Positions 1 through 8,602 of a DNA stretch of 64,000 nt are shown here, piece after piece (within the stretch, counting starts at the first letter, position 1; the number at the start of each line of letters is the position of its first letter). Under the pieces are notes generated by a model that worked only from the letters and a program-made list of their open reading frames with translations, made no database searches and had not been told where the DNA came from. The position numbers were made by a program, and so were the translations under genes. The stretch comes from Pigmentiphaga sp. NML080357 (GTDB lineage: Bacteria > Pseudomonadota > Gammaproteobacteria > Burkholderiales > Burkholderiaceae_B). The DNA is taken from the NCBI RefSeq assembly GCF_002188465.1, contig NZ_NINW01000019.1, positions 1-64,000 on the forward strand. The letters run 5' to 3'.

Positions 1-705
1 GCGGCCGTCCGGCCAGGCCGGGTGCCAGGGCGCGGCGCCACCGTGCAGCCACAGGGCGTTGACGGGCGGCCGGCCGTGCGCCTCGCGCGCCTGGTTGACA
101 GACGAGCCATGCCATTCCATCTGGATCTCGTTGGCGAGCTTGCGCCAGGGGCGCGCCTCCAGCGTGCGGGGCCACCAGGCGTCGAGGACCGCGCCCGCCA
201 CGGCGCCGGGCGTGCCGGTGTGGTGGGCGGTGCCGGCAGGCAGGCGCAGCCGCCAGCGTCGAGCATCGATGGCGGCTACGCCGGCGCCGTGGCCTTCCAG
301 CGCCGGCTGGGCGGCGGCCAGCAGTGCTTCGCTTTCGGCCTGGGTCGTGCCGAGGTCCGCCGGATCGGTCAGGACCGGGCCGTCGCGGCCGATCTGGACG
401 TGGGCCAGTTCGGCCAGCCAGACAGGTTCGCCGGGAGCCGGGTCGCCGGCCAGCAGGGGGGCGAGGCCAGCGCCGTACTTGCCGTCGTGAGGCCGGTAGC
501 CGGCGCGTCGCAGCCACCAGAACTCGAGGGCGGTGCAGCCGGCATCGAAGGGGTCGAAGGCCTCTTCGGCCGGCTGCGCGGCGGCCAGCCAAGCGGCCAG
601 CGTGGGCGCCGACTCGGCCAGCTGCCGCGCCAATTCCGGCGCAATGCGGGCGTCGGTCAGCAGGCCGGGCAGCAGCAGGGTCAGCGAAGAGGGCGTAGCG
701 GTCAC
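1..705 (-). CDS. Phosphoglycerate-mutase-like protein (partial, C-terminus off window)
   Basis: The minus strand is open from a GTG at 705 to the window edge (235 codons). The protein begins TATPSSLTLLLPGLL and carries the stretch NEIQMEWHGSSVNQAREAHG followed by RPPVNALWLHGG. That stretch is typical of a betaproteobacterial family usually annotated as cofactor-independent phosphoglycerate mutase or regulatory protein. The catalytic metal-binding motifs of true iPGM enzymes are not seen in this part, so the enzymatic label is doubtful. It is divergent from lolC, with a gap of about 110 bp that should hold both promoters. The GTG start has no clear ribosome binding site and is the weakest point of the call. 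Confidence 0.55.
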   Translation of the reverse strand, partial: MTATPSSLTLLLPGLLTDARIAPELARQLAESAPTLAAWLAAAQPAEEAFDPFDAGCTALEFWWLRRAGYRPHDGKYGAGLAPLLAGDPAPGEPVWLAELAHVQIGRDGPVLTDPADLGTTQAESEALLAAAQPALEGHGAGVAAIDARRWRLRLPAGTAHHTGTPGAVAGAVLDAWWPRTLEARPWRKLANEIQMEWHGSSVNQAREAHGRPPVNALWLHGGAAPWHPAWPDGR

Positions 706-813
706 GGCGCGGCTAGGTTCTGGAAAGACGCCCCGCGGGCCGGGGCGACGGCCGGTATTGTAGGGGTTCGCGCGCGGCCGATGGGGGCCGCCGCCTTCTG
801 CCATAATACGCGC

Positions 814-2082
814 GTGCTCAAGATACCCTACGAATTCTGGATAGGCTGGCGCTATACCCGCGCCGGCCGCGGGCGGCGACGCGATCGCTTCATTTCCTTC
901 ATTGCCGCCAGTTCGATGGCAGGCATCGGCCTGGGCGTGGCCGCCCTGATCATCGTGCTGTCGGTGATGAACGGCTTCCAGAAGGAGGTCCGCGACCGCA
1001 TGCTGTCGGTGCTGCCGCACATCGAACTCTATCCGGTGGGGGGCGAACGCGGCGCGGCGCTGGCGAGCTGGCGCGAATTGACCGCGCTCGCCAAGAAGAA
1101 CCCCGAAGTCCAGGCCGGCGCGCCCTACGTGGCGGCGCAGGCCATGATCGCCCGCGACCAGGTGCTGCGCGGCGTGCAGGTGCGGGGCATCGAGCCCCAG
1201 GCCGAACGCGGTGTCTCCGACGTTGCGGGCCAGATGGTCGCCGGCTCGCTGGATGCCTTGCAGCCCGGCAGCTACGGCGTGGTGCTGGGGCGCGCGCTGG
1301 CGCAGGGACTGGGCGTGGGGCTGGGCGACCCCATCCTGATGCTGGCCCCGCAAGGCTCGGTGACGCCGGCCGGTTTCACGCCGCGCATGCGCCAGTTCAC
1401 CGTGGTGGGCATCTTCGAGGCGGGGCACTACGAATACGATTCAAGCCTGGCGTTCGTGAACGTGGACGACGCCGCGCGGCTGTTCCGCGACAGCGGCATA
1501 GGCGGAGTGCGGCTGCGCATCGCCGACATGCAGAAGGCGCCGCAGGTGGCGCGCGAACTGGCGCAATTGCTGCCGCCCAACATCGCCGCGGCCGACTGGT
1601 CGCGCAACAACCGCACCTGGTTCGCCGCGGTGCAGACCGAAAAGCGCATGATGTTCCTTATCCTCGCGCTGATCATCGCGGTGGCGGCCTTCAACCTGCT
1701 TTCCTCGCTGGTGATGGCGGTGAACGACAAGCAGGCCGACATCGCGATATTGCGCACCCTGGGCGCCACGCCGGGCGAGATCGCCCGCATCTTCGTGGTG
1801 CAGGGGGCCTTGATCGGTGTCATCGGCACGCTGCTGGGCGTGGCCGGCGGAACGCTGATCGCCTATAACATCGACGTCATCGTGCCCGCGATCGAGCATG
1901 CGCTCGGCATCCAATTCCTGCCCCGGGACATTTATCTCATCACCGAATTGCCGTCCGATCCGCGCCTGTCCGACATCGTCACCATAGGCGTGACTTCGCT
2001 GGTGCTGTCGTTCCTGGCCACCCTGTATCCCAGCTGGCGTGCGTCGCGGCTGCAACCGGCGGAGGTGCTGCGCCATGACTGA
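814..2082 (+). CDS. lolC: Lipoprotein-releasing ABC transporter permease LolC/E
   Basis: This is the inner-membrane permease of the Lol system, which extracts mature lipoproteins from the inner membrane and hands them to LolA for the outer membrane. The 422-residue protein starts [20 protein letters not shown], the standard opening of the family. A first membrane segment follows at about residues 25-48 ([20 protein letters not shown]), then a large periplasmic domain, then three more membrane segments in the C-terminal third of the FtsX/MacB fold. I chose the GTG at 814 because the open frame upstream reads as low-complexity shadow of the divergent gene. Its stop overlaps the ATG of lolD by 8 bp, so the two are translationally coupled. 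Many Betaproteobacteria have a single LolC/E-type permease (sometimes named LolF); only one is visible here. Confidence 0.93.
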   Translation: MLKIPYEFWIGWRYTRAGRGRRRDRFISFIAASSMAGIGLGVAALIIVLSVMNGFQKEVRDRMLSVLPHIELYPVGGERGAALASWRELTALAKKNPEVQAGAPYVAAQAMIARDQVLRGVQVRGIEPQAERGVSDVAGQMVAGSLDALQPGSYGVVLGRALAQGLGVGLGDPILMLAPQGSVTPAGFTPRMRQFTVVGIFEAGHYEYDSSLAFVNVDDAARLFRDSGIGGVRLRIADMQKAPQVARELAQLLPPNIAAADWSRNNRTWFAAVQTEKRMMFLILALIIAVAAFNLLSSLVMAVNDKQADIAILRTLGATPGEIARIFVVQGALIGVIGTLLGVAGGTLIAYNIDVIVPAIEHALGIQFLPRDIYLITELPSDPRLSDIVTIGVTSLVLSFLATLYPSWRASRLQPAEVLRHD

Positions 2083-2761
2083 TCGACGCGTGGTGCTGGA
2101 AGGGCGGGGTATTTCCAAGACGTACGCCGAAGGCGATGCGCGGGTGACCGTGCTGCGTGGCGTGGACCTGCAGGTGCGCCAGGGCGAGATGGTGGCGCTG
2201 GTGGGCGCATCGGGCTCGGGCAAGAGCACGCTGCTGCACGTGCTCGGCCTGCTGGACAAGCCCAGTTCGGGCGAGGTCCTGCTCGACGGCCAGGCGGCGG
2301 AAAGTTTCAACGAAAAACAGCGCAGCCTGGCGCGCAACCGCAGCCTGGGCTTCGTCTACCAGTTCCACCACCTGCTGGCTGAATTCTCGGCGCTCGACAA
2401 CGTGGCCATGCCGCTGATCGTGCGCCGCATGGATCGCGGGCAGGCCCGGCGGGCCGCGGCCGAGATGCTGGAGCAGGTTGGTCTCGCGGCCCGGGCCAGC
2501 CATCACCCGGGCCAGCTTTCGGGCGGCGAGCGCCAGCGCGTGGCGCTGGCCCGTGCTCTGGTGACGCGGCCGCTGTGCGTACTGGCCGACGAGCCCACGG
2601 GCAATCTCGATCGCCATACGGCGCGCGAGGTGTTCGGCCTGCTCAAGCGCCTGAACCAGCAGCTCGACATGGCTTTTGTGATCGTGACCCACGATGCCGA
2701 GCTGGCTGCGCTGGCCGACCGGCAATTGCGCATGGCCGACGGCGTGCTGGCGGCGGGGTGA
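2075..2761 (+). CDS. lolD: Lipoprotein-releasing ABC transporter ATP-binding protein LolD
   Basis: This cytoplasmic ATPase powers LolC-type permeases in lipoprotein release. The 228-residue length matches the family. It has a Walker [10 protein letters not shown] near residue 46, the ABC signature LSGGERQR, a Walker [11 protein letters not shown] and the switch histidine in IVTHD. The start [17 protein letters not shown] lies inside the end of lolC and gives the normal LolD N-terminus; a longer reading from 2039 would add residues that do not fit the family. It overlaps lolC by 8 bp and is followed by a TatD nuclease gene 73 bp downstream, so the trio may share a transcript. Confidence 0.95.
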   Translation: MTDRRVVLEGRGISKTYAEGDARVTVLRGVDLQVRQGEMVALVGASGSGKSTLLHVLGLLDKPSSGEVLLDGQAAESFNEKQRSLARNRSLGFVYQFHHLLAEFSALDNVAMPLIVRRMDRGQARRAAAEMLEQVGLAARASHHPGQLSGGERQRVALARALVTRPLCVLADEPTGNLDRHTAREVFGLLKRLNQQLDMAFVIVTHDAELAALADRQLRMADGVLAAG

Positions 2762-2834
2762 ACCCGGCCGCGCGCGTTGCTCGTCGCTACGCCTGGATAC
2801 CGGCGGCCGGCGGGTTCGGCGGTAAAGTTGGTCC

Positions 2835-3650
2835 ATGCTGATCGACACCCATTGTCATCTCGATGCGGCCGAATTCGACCGCGATCGCCTTCACGCCGCC
2901 GAACGGGCCCGGGAGTCGGGCGTGGGAGCCATCGTCATCCCGGCGATCGCGCGCGACAACTTCCAGGCCGTGCGGGACCTGGCCCATGGCGTCCCGGGCG
3001 GCGCCTATGCGCTCGGCATCCATCCCTTGTACGTGCGGCACGCCGACGATGCCGACCTGCAGCGGCTGCGCGACGCGGTGGCCGGCGCCATGGACGATCC
3101 GCGCTTTGTCGCCATAGGGGAAATCGGGCTGGATTTCTTCGTTGCCGAGATCGCAAGCGGACCCGAGCGTGAGCGGCAGGAGCATTTCTACCAGGCTCAG
3201 CTCAAGCTGGCCGCGGAGTTCGGCCTGCCGGTGCTGCTGCACGTGCGTCGTTCCCAGGACGTGCTGCTGAAGTACCTGCGGCGCATCGAGGTGCCGGGAG
3301 GCATCGCCCATGCCTTCAACGGCAGCCGGCAGCAGGCCGACCTGTTCGTGCAACGCGGCTTCGCGCTCGGCATGGGCGGAGAAATGACCTACGAACGCTC
3401 GCGCAACATCCGCCGTCTTGCCACGGATATCGATCTGTCGGCTCTGGTGCTGGAAACCGACGCGCCCGATATCCCGCCGGCGTGGCTGCCAAGGGATGAC
3501 CGGCGCAACACGCCGGCCGAGCTGCCGCGCATTGCGCGGGCGCTGGGCGAGCTGCGGGGGTTGCCGGCCGACGAGATCGCCGCCGCCACGACGGCCAATG
3601 CGCGGCGCGTGCTGCCACGGCTGGCGGCCGTGCTCGAAGCGGCCGGCTGA
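2835..3650 (+). CDS. TatD-family metal-dependent deoxyribonuclease
   Basis: This is a 271-residue TIM-barrel hydrolase of the TatD family, which removes nucleotides from DNA 3' ends using two metal ions. The metal ligands are visible: the N-terminal THCHLD pair of histidines (H6, H8), the glutamate in IGEIGLD, histidines in LLHVR and IAHAFNG, and the aspartate in ETDAPDIPP. Length and motif order are normal for the family. It follows lolD on the same strand. Bacteria often carry several TatD paralogues (TatD, YcfH, YjjV); the position after lolCD and the HAFNG variant favour a YcfH/YjjV-like member, so I give no gene symbol. Confidence 0.9.
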   Translation: MLIDTHCHLDAAEFDRDRLHAAERARESGVGAIVIPAIARDNFQAVRDLAHGVPGGAYALGIHPLYVRHADDADLQRLRDAVAGAMDDPRFVAIGEIGLDFFVAEIASGPERERQEHFYQAQLKLAAEFGLPVLLHVRRSQDVLLKYLRRIEVPGGIAHAFNGSRQQADLFVQRGFALGMGGEMTYERSRNIRRLATDIDLSALVLETDAPDIPPAWLPRDDRRNTPAELPRIARALGELRGLPADEIAAATTANARRVLPRLAAVLEAAG

Positions 3651-3781
3651 CCTCTCGCTTCCCTTGCTTGTGTCGCTCGAACGTGAGCGCTGGCGTGCCG
3701 CCTCGGCTCGAATCGTCCTAGCACGGGCTGCTTACGCGCCGCCGCATGCCTACCATCTCGGCCTTGGGTTGAGGGGAAGGC

Positions 3782-6187
3782 ATGGTCCGTATCGCATTGG
3801 TGGCATTCGTGCTGGGGACGGCATGGGTGCACGGATTGCCGGCGGTTCCGCCCGCATGGATGGCGGCGGTAACCGGCGCGGCGTTGTTCGCGGGCTGCCT
3901 CCTGTGGGCAAGACGCGCACGCGGATGCCCCCGGGCTTGGCACCGGAACGCCGCCGCCGTCGCGGCCGGCCTGGTGGCGGGCACGGGGCTGGCGCTGGTG
4001 CGCATCGACGCGCGCCTGCAGGATGCGCTGGCGCACGAGCTCGAGAACGTGCCGGTGCAGCTCGATTACCTGGTGACGGGCCTGCCCGCCAAGACTGCCC
4101 GTGGCCAGCGCTTCGAGGCAAAGGTGCTGCGGGCGCCGCCGGGCGTGCCGTCGCGCGTGCAACTGGCCTGGTACGGCGCGGCGCCTGAAGCGGTACCCGG
4201 GCAGGTGTGGCGCGGGGCCGCGGTGTTCAAGCAGCCGCACGGCAGCCTCAATCCCCATGGTTTCGATTACGAAGCCTACCTGTTCGAGCACGGCATCCGC
4301 GCCACCGGGACGATGCGAGGCCGGCCCCGCCTGTTGGACGACCGGCCGGCGGCGGATTTCGGCGTGCTCGTTCAGCGCGCGCGCCACGCGAGCCGAGAGG
4401 CCTTGCGCGGCGCCCTGGGAGACCGGCGCTACGGGCCGGTGCTGACGGCATTGGCCATAGGCGACCAGGCCGGCGTGGGCAGGCGCGATTGGGAGACGTT
4501 CAGCCGCACCGGCATCACCCATCTCGTGTCCATCAGCGGCCTGCATGTGACGATGCTCGCCGCCCTGGCCGCGGGGCTGGTGCTGCAGGCATGGAAAGGC
4601 TGCCGTTGGGGCGGCGTGCGCCTGGCCGAACGCCATCCCGCGCAGGTCGTGGCCGCTGCGGCGGCGCTGGCCGTCGCCTGGCTGTACTGCCTGCTCGCGG
4701 GATGGGGCGTGCCGGCGCGGCGCACATTCTTCATGCTGGCAACGGTGGCGCTGGCAGCCGTGCTGCGCCTGCCGCTGTCCGGCTCGCGCGTGCTGGCGCT
4801 GGCGGCGGCGCTGGTGTGCGCGCTCGACCCCTGGGCGCCGCTCGCGCCGGGATTCTGGCTGTCGTTCGGCGCGGTGGCGCTGCTGGTGTTGGGCGGCAGC
4901 GGGCGCTGGCAGCGGCGCGATGCGAATGATGACCGCCAGGCATGGCGACGCCGCCTGGCCGCCGCTATGCGCGAAGGCGCCCGGGCGCAGGCGGTGCTTA
5001 CGATAGGGCTGCTGCCGGCGCTGGCCCTGCTGTTCCAGCAGGTATCGCTGGTGTCGCCGCTCGCCAATGCATTGGCCATCCCCGTGGTCAGCCTGCTGGT
5101 CACGCCGCTTGCGCTGGGCGCGCTCGCCCTGTGCCTGGTGCCCGGCCTGGCCGGCGCCGGCGCGGTGCTGGCAGCGGCCGCGCATGCCTTGTTCGAATGG
5201 CTGATGTGGGCGATGCAATGGCTGGGCGACGCGGCCTTCGCCGCCTATGCGGTGGCGGCGCCGCCATGGCCGCTGGTGGCGCTCGGCCTCTTCGGCGCCG
5301 TGTGGGCGCTGCAACCCCGCGGCCTGCCCGGGCGCCGCCTGGCGCTGGTGCTGCTCGTCCCCATGCTGCTCTACCGGCCCGCGAGGCCGGAGCCCGGCGC
5401 CTGGCGCATGGCCTTGCTCGACGTGGGCCAGGGGAGCGCCATCGTGATCGAAACCGCGCATGCGACGCTGCTCTACGACACCGGTCCGCCCTATGGCGAA
5501 GAAGCCGACGCCGGCGCACGCGTCGTCTGGCCGTATTTGCGCGCCCGCGGCGTGCGTAAGCTGGACGACGTCGTCGTGTCGCATGCCGACGCCGATCATG
5601 CAGGCGGACTGCGTTCGGTAATGGCGGCGCTTGCCGTGGGGCGCATGCATGCGTCCTACGATCCGGAGCCGGCAGGCCTGGGCCGCGCGGCGTTCTCGCG
5701 TTGCGTCGCCGGGCAACGATGGACGCAGGACGGCGTGGAGTTCTCCTTCCTGCATCCGCAATCCGCGCCCGGCGACGTGCCCGCGCGGCAGCGCAATGCA
5801 TACAGCTGCGTGCTGCGCGTGCGAGGCGCGCACCATACGGCCTTGCTGACTGGCGACATCGGCGCGGCGGAAGAGGCGCTCCTTGCCGCAAAGACGGATC
5901 TCTCCGCCGACGTCGTGGCCGTGCCGCATCATGGATCGCGTGGATCGTCGAGCAACGCCCTGGTCGCCGCCACGGGAGCCTCGCATGCGGTGGCCCAGGC
6001 CGGCTACCTGAACCGCTATCGCCATCCCCATCCGCTGGCCGTGCGGCGCTGGGAAGCCGCGGGCGCCGTCTTCCATCGCACCGATGCGCATGGCGCGCTG
6101 GTGTTCGTTTCCGATGCCGAAGGATTGCACGTCGAGCGCGAGCGGGAGCGCCGGCGGCGATACTGGCATGCGAGGCGGCCTGGATGA
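3782..6187 (+). CDS. comEC: DNA internalization competence protein ComEC/Rec2
   Basis: This is the inner-membrane channel that carries single-stranded DNA into the cytoplasm during natural transformation. The 801-residue protein has all three parts: N-terminal membrane segments with an OB-fold-like soluble domain (about 20-200), the multi-spanning Competence domain with THLVSISGLHVTML near residue 245, and a C-terminal metallo-beta-lactamase-like domain. That last domain opens at LLDVGQGSAIVIE and has the metal site HADADHAGG near residue 601, with VPHHGS further on. The frame is intact. No other competence gene is in the window, so whether the organism is transformable cannot be told from here. 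Upstream 3651-3781 shows no gene. Confidence 0.93.
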   Translation: MVRIALVAFVLGTAWVHGLPAVPPAWMAAVTGAALFAGCLLWARRARGCPRAWHRNAAAVAAGLVAGTGLALVRIDARLQDALAHELENVPVQLDYLVTGLPAKTARGQRFEAKVLRAPPGVPSRVQLAWYGAAPEAVPGQVWRGAAVFKQPHGSLNPHGFDYEAYLFEHGIRATGTMRGRPRLLDDRPAADFGVLVQRARHASREALRGALGDRRYGPVLTALAIGDQAGVGRRDWETFSRTGITHLVSISGLHVTMLAALAAGLVLQAWKGCRWGGVRLAERHPAQVVAAAAALAVAWLYCLLAGWGVPARRTFFMLATVALAAVLRLPLSGSRVLALAAALVCALDPWAPLAPGFWLSFGAVALLVLGGSGRWQRRDANDDRQAWRRRLAAAMREGARAQAVLTIGLLPALALLFQQVSLVSPLANALAIPVVSLLVTPLALGALALCLVPGLAGAGAVLAAAAHALFEWLMWAMQWLGDAAFAAYAVAAPPWPLVALGLFGAVWALQPRGLPGRRLALVLLVPMLLYRPARPEPGAWRMALLDVGQGSAIVIETAHATLLYDTGPPYGEEADAGARVVWPYLRARGVRKLDDVVVSHADADHAGGLRSVMAALAVGRMHASYDPEPAGLGRAAFSRCVAGQRWTQDGVEFSFLHPQSAPGDVPARQRNAYSCVLRVRGAHHTALLTGDIGAAEEALLAAKTDLSADVVAVPHHGSRGSSSNALVAATGASHAVAQAGYLNRYRHPHPLAVRRWEAAGAVFHRTDAHGALVFVSDAEGLHVERERERRRRYWHARRPG

Positions 6188-6293
6188 TCCGCCAGCGATA
6201 CGCATCTGCCGGGCCTCTCGACGGATGCCCGGCCGTCGCGAACGGATCCCGGCGCTCGCTACAATTCCGGTTTCGCTCCCAAGGAACGCTCTC

Positions 6294-7196
6294 ATGAATC
6301 GAGACGCCCATCCCGGCGCCGGCCAGCCTCGCCTGGAGTACGTGACCTGCCTGAGTCCGGCCGGGCTGCATCGCATGGCGTACTGGGAGTGGGGCGATCC
6401 CGCCAACGACCGGGTGCTGGTCTGCGCGCACGGGCTCACGCGCACGGGGCGCGATTTCGACGTCCTCGCACGGCGCATGTCCGACCGCTATCGCGTGGTG
6501 TGTCCCGACGTGGTCGGCCGCGGGCGTTCCGACTGGTTGAGCAACCCCGCCTACTACACGGTGCCGCAATACGTGGCCGACATGATGCCGCTGCTGGCCC
6601 GGGTGCAGGCCGAGACGCTGCACTGGTTCGGCACGTCGATGGGCGGATTGATCGGCATGGCGCTGGCCGGCCTGCAGGCGTCTCCCATCGACAAGCTGGT
6701 GCTCAACGACGTGGGGCCGCGCCTCGATCCGCTGGCGCTTTCCCGGATCGGCCAATACCTCGGCAAGGCGCCGGCATTCGCCAGCTTCGACGAGGCCAGG
6801 GCGTATGTGAGCACGGTGTCCGCATCGTTCGGCGAGCATACCGACGAGCAATGGGATGCGCTCACGCGCTACGCCGTCCGCCAGTCCGACGGGCCGGACG
6901 GCCCCTGGGTCATGCACTACGATCCGGCCATTGCCGAGGCCTTCGCGGCGGTGGATCCGGCCTCGATGATCGCGGCCGAGGCGGCGCTCTGGCACGTGTA
7001 CGCGAACATCGAGTGCCCCATTCTCATCGTGCGCGGCGAGCGCTCGGACCTGCTCAGCGACGATACCGCCCAGCAGATGCTGGTGCGCAATCCCCACGCC
7101 CGGCGGGTCGACATCCCGGGGGTCGGCCATGCGCCCACCTTCATGACCGAGGCGCAGCTCGAGATCGCCGAGCGTTTCCTCATGGAGCGAGGCTAG
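6294..7196 (+). CDS. Alpha/beta-fold hydrolase
   Basis: This 300-residue alpha/beta hydrolase has the oxyanion-side CAHGLTRTGRDF, the nucleophile elbow GTSMGG, and a late histidine in PGVGHAPTF. The general acid is probably an aspartate in the LIVRGERSDLLS stretch. The substrate cannot be told; relatives are annotated as esterases, haloperoxidase-like proteins or C-C bond hydrolases. The start at 6294 (MNRDAHPGAG) is preceded by AAGGAACGCTCTC, a usable ribosome binding site; the frame is open further upstream but overlaps comEC. It is followed 100 bp later by a RidA-like gene on the same strand. Confidence 0.85.
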   Translation: MNRDAHPGAGQPRLEYVTCLSPAGLHRMAYWEWGDPANDRVLVCAHGLTRTGRDFDVLARRMSDRYRVVCPDVVGRGRSDWLSNPAYYTVPQYVADMMPLLARVQAETLHWFGTSMGGLIGMALAGLQASPIDKLVLNDVGPRLDPLALSRIGQYLGKAPAFASFDEARAYVSTVSASFGEHTDEQWDALTRYAVRQSDGPDGPWVMHYDPAIAEAFAAVDPASMIAAEAALWHVYANIECPILIVRGERSDLLSDDTAQQMLVRNPHARRVDIPGVGHAPTFMTEAQLEIAERFLMERG

Positions 7197-7296
7197 GGCG
7201 CGCTCGGGGAGTCGGCATGACACGACCCCGCTCTTTCCGTCGGCGGCGGCCTGCTATGCTTGCGGCTCCGAATATGCTCCATAACGAGGAAATCCC

Positions 7297-7644
7297 ATGA
7301 GCATCGAGCGCTTCAGCGTTGGCAAACGCATGTCCGAAATGGTCGTCCACGGCGGCGTGGCCTATCTTGCCGGGCAAGTGGCCGAGGATCCCAGCCAGGA
7401 CACCGCGGGCCAGACCCGCCAGGTGCTGGCCGCCATCGACAAGCTGCTGGCAGCCGCAGGCACCGACAAGACGCGTATCTTGCGCGCCCAGATCTTCCTG
7501 GCCGATATCGCCGATTTCGCCGCCATGAATTCGGTCTGGGACGCCTGGGTGCCGGCCGGCAACACGCCCGCCCGCGCCACGGTCGAGGCCAAGCTGGCCG
7601 CGCCGGAGTACAAGGTCGAGATCGTCGTTACCGCCGCGGTCTGA
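7297..7644 (+). CDS. RidA/YjgF/YER057c/UK114 family protein
   Basis: This 115-residue protein belongs to the Rid family, whose RidA members hydrolyse reactive 2-aminoacrylate and other enamine/imine intermediates from PLP enzymes. The family pattern is visible: VYLAGQ-like AYLAGQVAEDP in the first third, QTRQVLAAIDKLLAAAG in the middle, and PARATVEAKLA near the end with the arginine that binds the carboxylate in active RidA. A ribosome binding site GAGGAA lies just before the ATG. It resembles the shorter, more divergent Rid subfamilies as much as archetypal RidA (about 128 residues), so the exact substrate is open. It converges on mtfA with 22 bp between them. Confidence 0.88.
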   Translation: MSIERFSVGKRMSEMVVHGGVAYLAGQVAEDPSQDTAGQTRQVLAAIDKLLAAAGTDKTRILRAQIFLADIADFAAMNSVWDAWVPAGNTPARATVEAKLAAPEYKVEIVVTAAV

Positions 7645-7666
7645 TCGCGCTCGCCGGGCGGCGCCG

Positions 7667-8521
7667 TCAGCGGGGCAGCGCCAGCCCGGCTCCCAACGGA
7701 TCCTGCCGGTAGTAGCGTGCCAGCAGTGCATACCATTCGGGCATCGCCTGCAACAGTGGCGCCGGGTGGACGAAGAACGCCTCCGAGCTGACGGCGAAGA
7801 ATTCCGCCTCGTCCGTCGCGGCGTAAGGATCCAGCGGCAATCGGGCATACCAGGGATCGGCCTCTTCGGATTCCGGGTCGACGTCGGGCGGTATGGCCGC
7901 TTCGATGGCCTCCAGCTGCGCCAGCAGCGCATCGAAGCTGCGTTCGAGGACGCTGCGCCACAGCCGGGGCTTGATGTCGGGATGGGCGTGCAGGCTGGGC
8001 ATGCCGTCGGCCTCGCCGTGCTGCAGGTCCAGCTTGTGGGCGAATTCGTGGATCACCACGTTGAAGCCCTGGGGCCGGTCCTCGCCGGGGCCCGCGTCTT
8101 CCCAGGACAGTACCACGGGCCCACCGTCCCAGGCCTCGCCCGCCGCTTCCTCGACATATTCGTGGACGACGCCGTCCTCGTCCACGTCGGTACGGGGAAT
8201 GAGGAATCCGCCCGGATAGACGATGATCTCGGACCAGCCTTCGTAGAGGCCGGGATCCAGGTTCAGGATGGGCAGGCAGGCCTGCACGGCGATGGAAAGG
8301 CGGATCGGATCCGTCAGGACCTGGCCCGCGGCCCCGGTCATGGCCTTGCTGGCCAGGAACCAGGCCACCCGCGCCCGCAAGGCGTCGCGCTCGTCAGCCG
8401 TCAGGCGAGCGAGGAAGGCGTGCGAAGCCAGCGTTTGGGTCCATAATTCCGGATTGATGCGCGCCTGCATCTTCGCCACGCGGTTTTTCGAGGCGCCGCG
8501 GGCAAACAGCCATCCCAACAT
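7667..8521 (-). CDS. mtfA: MtfA-type zinc metallopeptidase (DgsA anti-repressor)
   Basis: In enteric bacteria MtfA binds and inactivates the glucose repressor Mlc (DgsA) and has aminopeptidase activity. This 284-residue protein has the zinc motif HEFAH at residues 158-162, within NVVIHEFAHKLDLQHG, and the family stretches WSEIIVYPGGF and PWYARLPLDPYAATDEAEFF. Length fits. The start MLGWLFARG is divergent from relA, with 81 bp between the two start codons. No Mlc gene is in the window, so the enteric regulatory role may not carry over. Confidence 0.88.
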   Translation of the reverse strand: MLGWLFARGASKNRVAKMQARINPELWTQTLASHAFLARLTADERDALRARVAWFLASKAMTGAAGQVLTDPIRLSIAVQACLPILNLDPGLYEGWSEIIVYPGGFLIPRTDVDEDGVVHEYVEEAAGEAWDGGPVVLSWEDAGPGEDRPQGFNVVIHEFAHKLDLQHGEADGMPSLHAHPDIKPRLWRSVLERSFDALLAQLEAIEAAIPPDVDPESEEADPWYARLPLDPYAATDEAEFFAVSSEAFFVHPAPLLQAMPEWYALLARYYRQDPLGAGLALPR

Positions 8522-8602
8522 ACAATGAAGTTCCTGGTGGATAAGCCACTAGAGTACCGCGCCACGCTCGAGCTTGGCCGGCGCCGCGCAAAGTTTGAAA
8601 CG

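Noticed and set aside
22-813. Open frame continuing 264 codons upstream of the lolC start
   Set aside because: It lies antisense to the phosphoglycerate-mutase-like gene, is Arg/Gly/Gln-rich low complexity, and LolC proteins start at [13 protein letters not shown].
3389-6478. 1029-codon minus-strand open frame opposite comEC
   Set aside because: Third-position GC shadow of comEC; the translation is His/Arg/Gln-rich with no domain.
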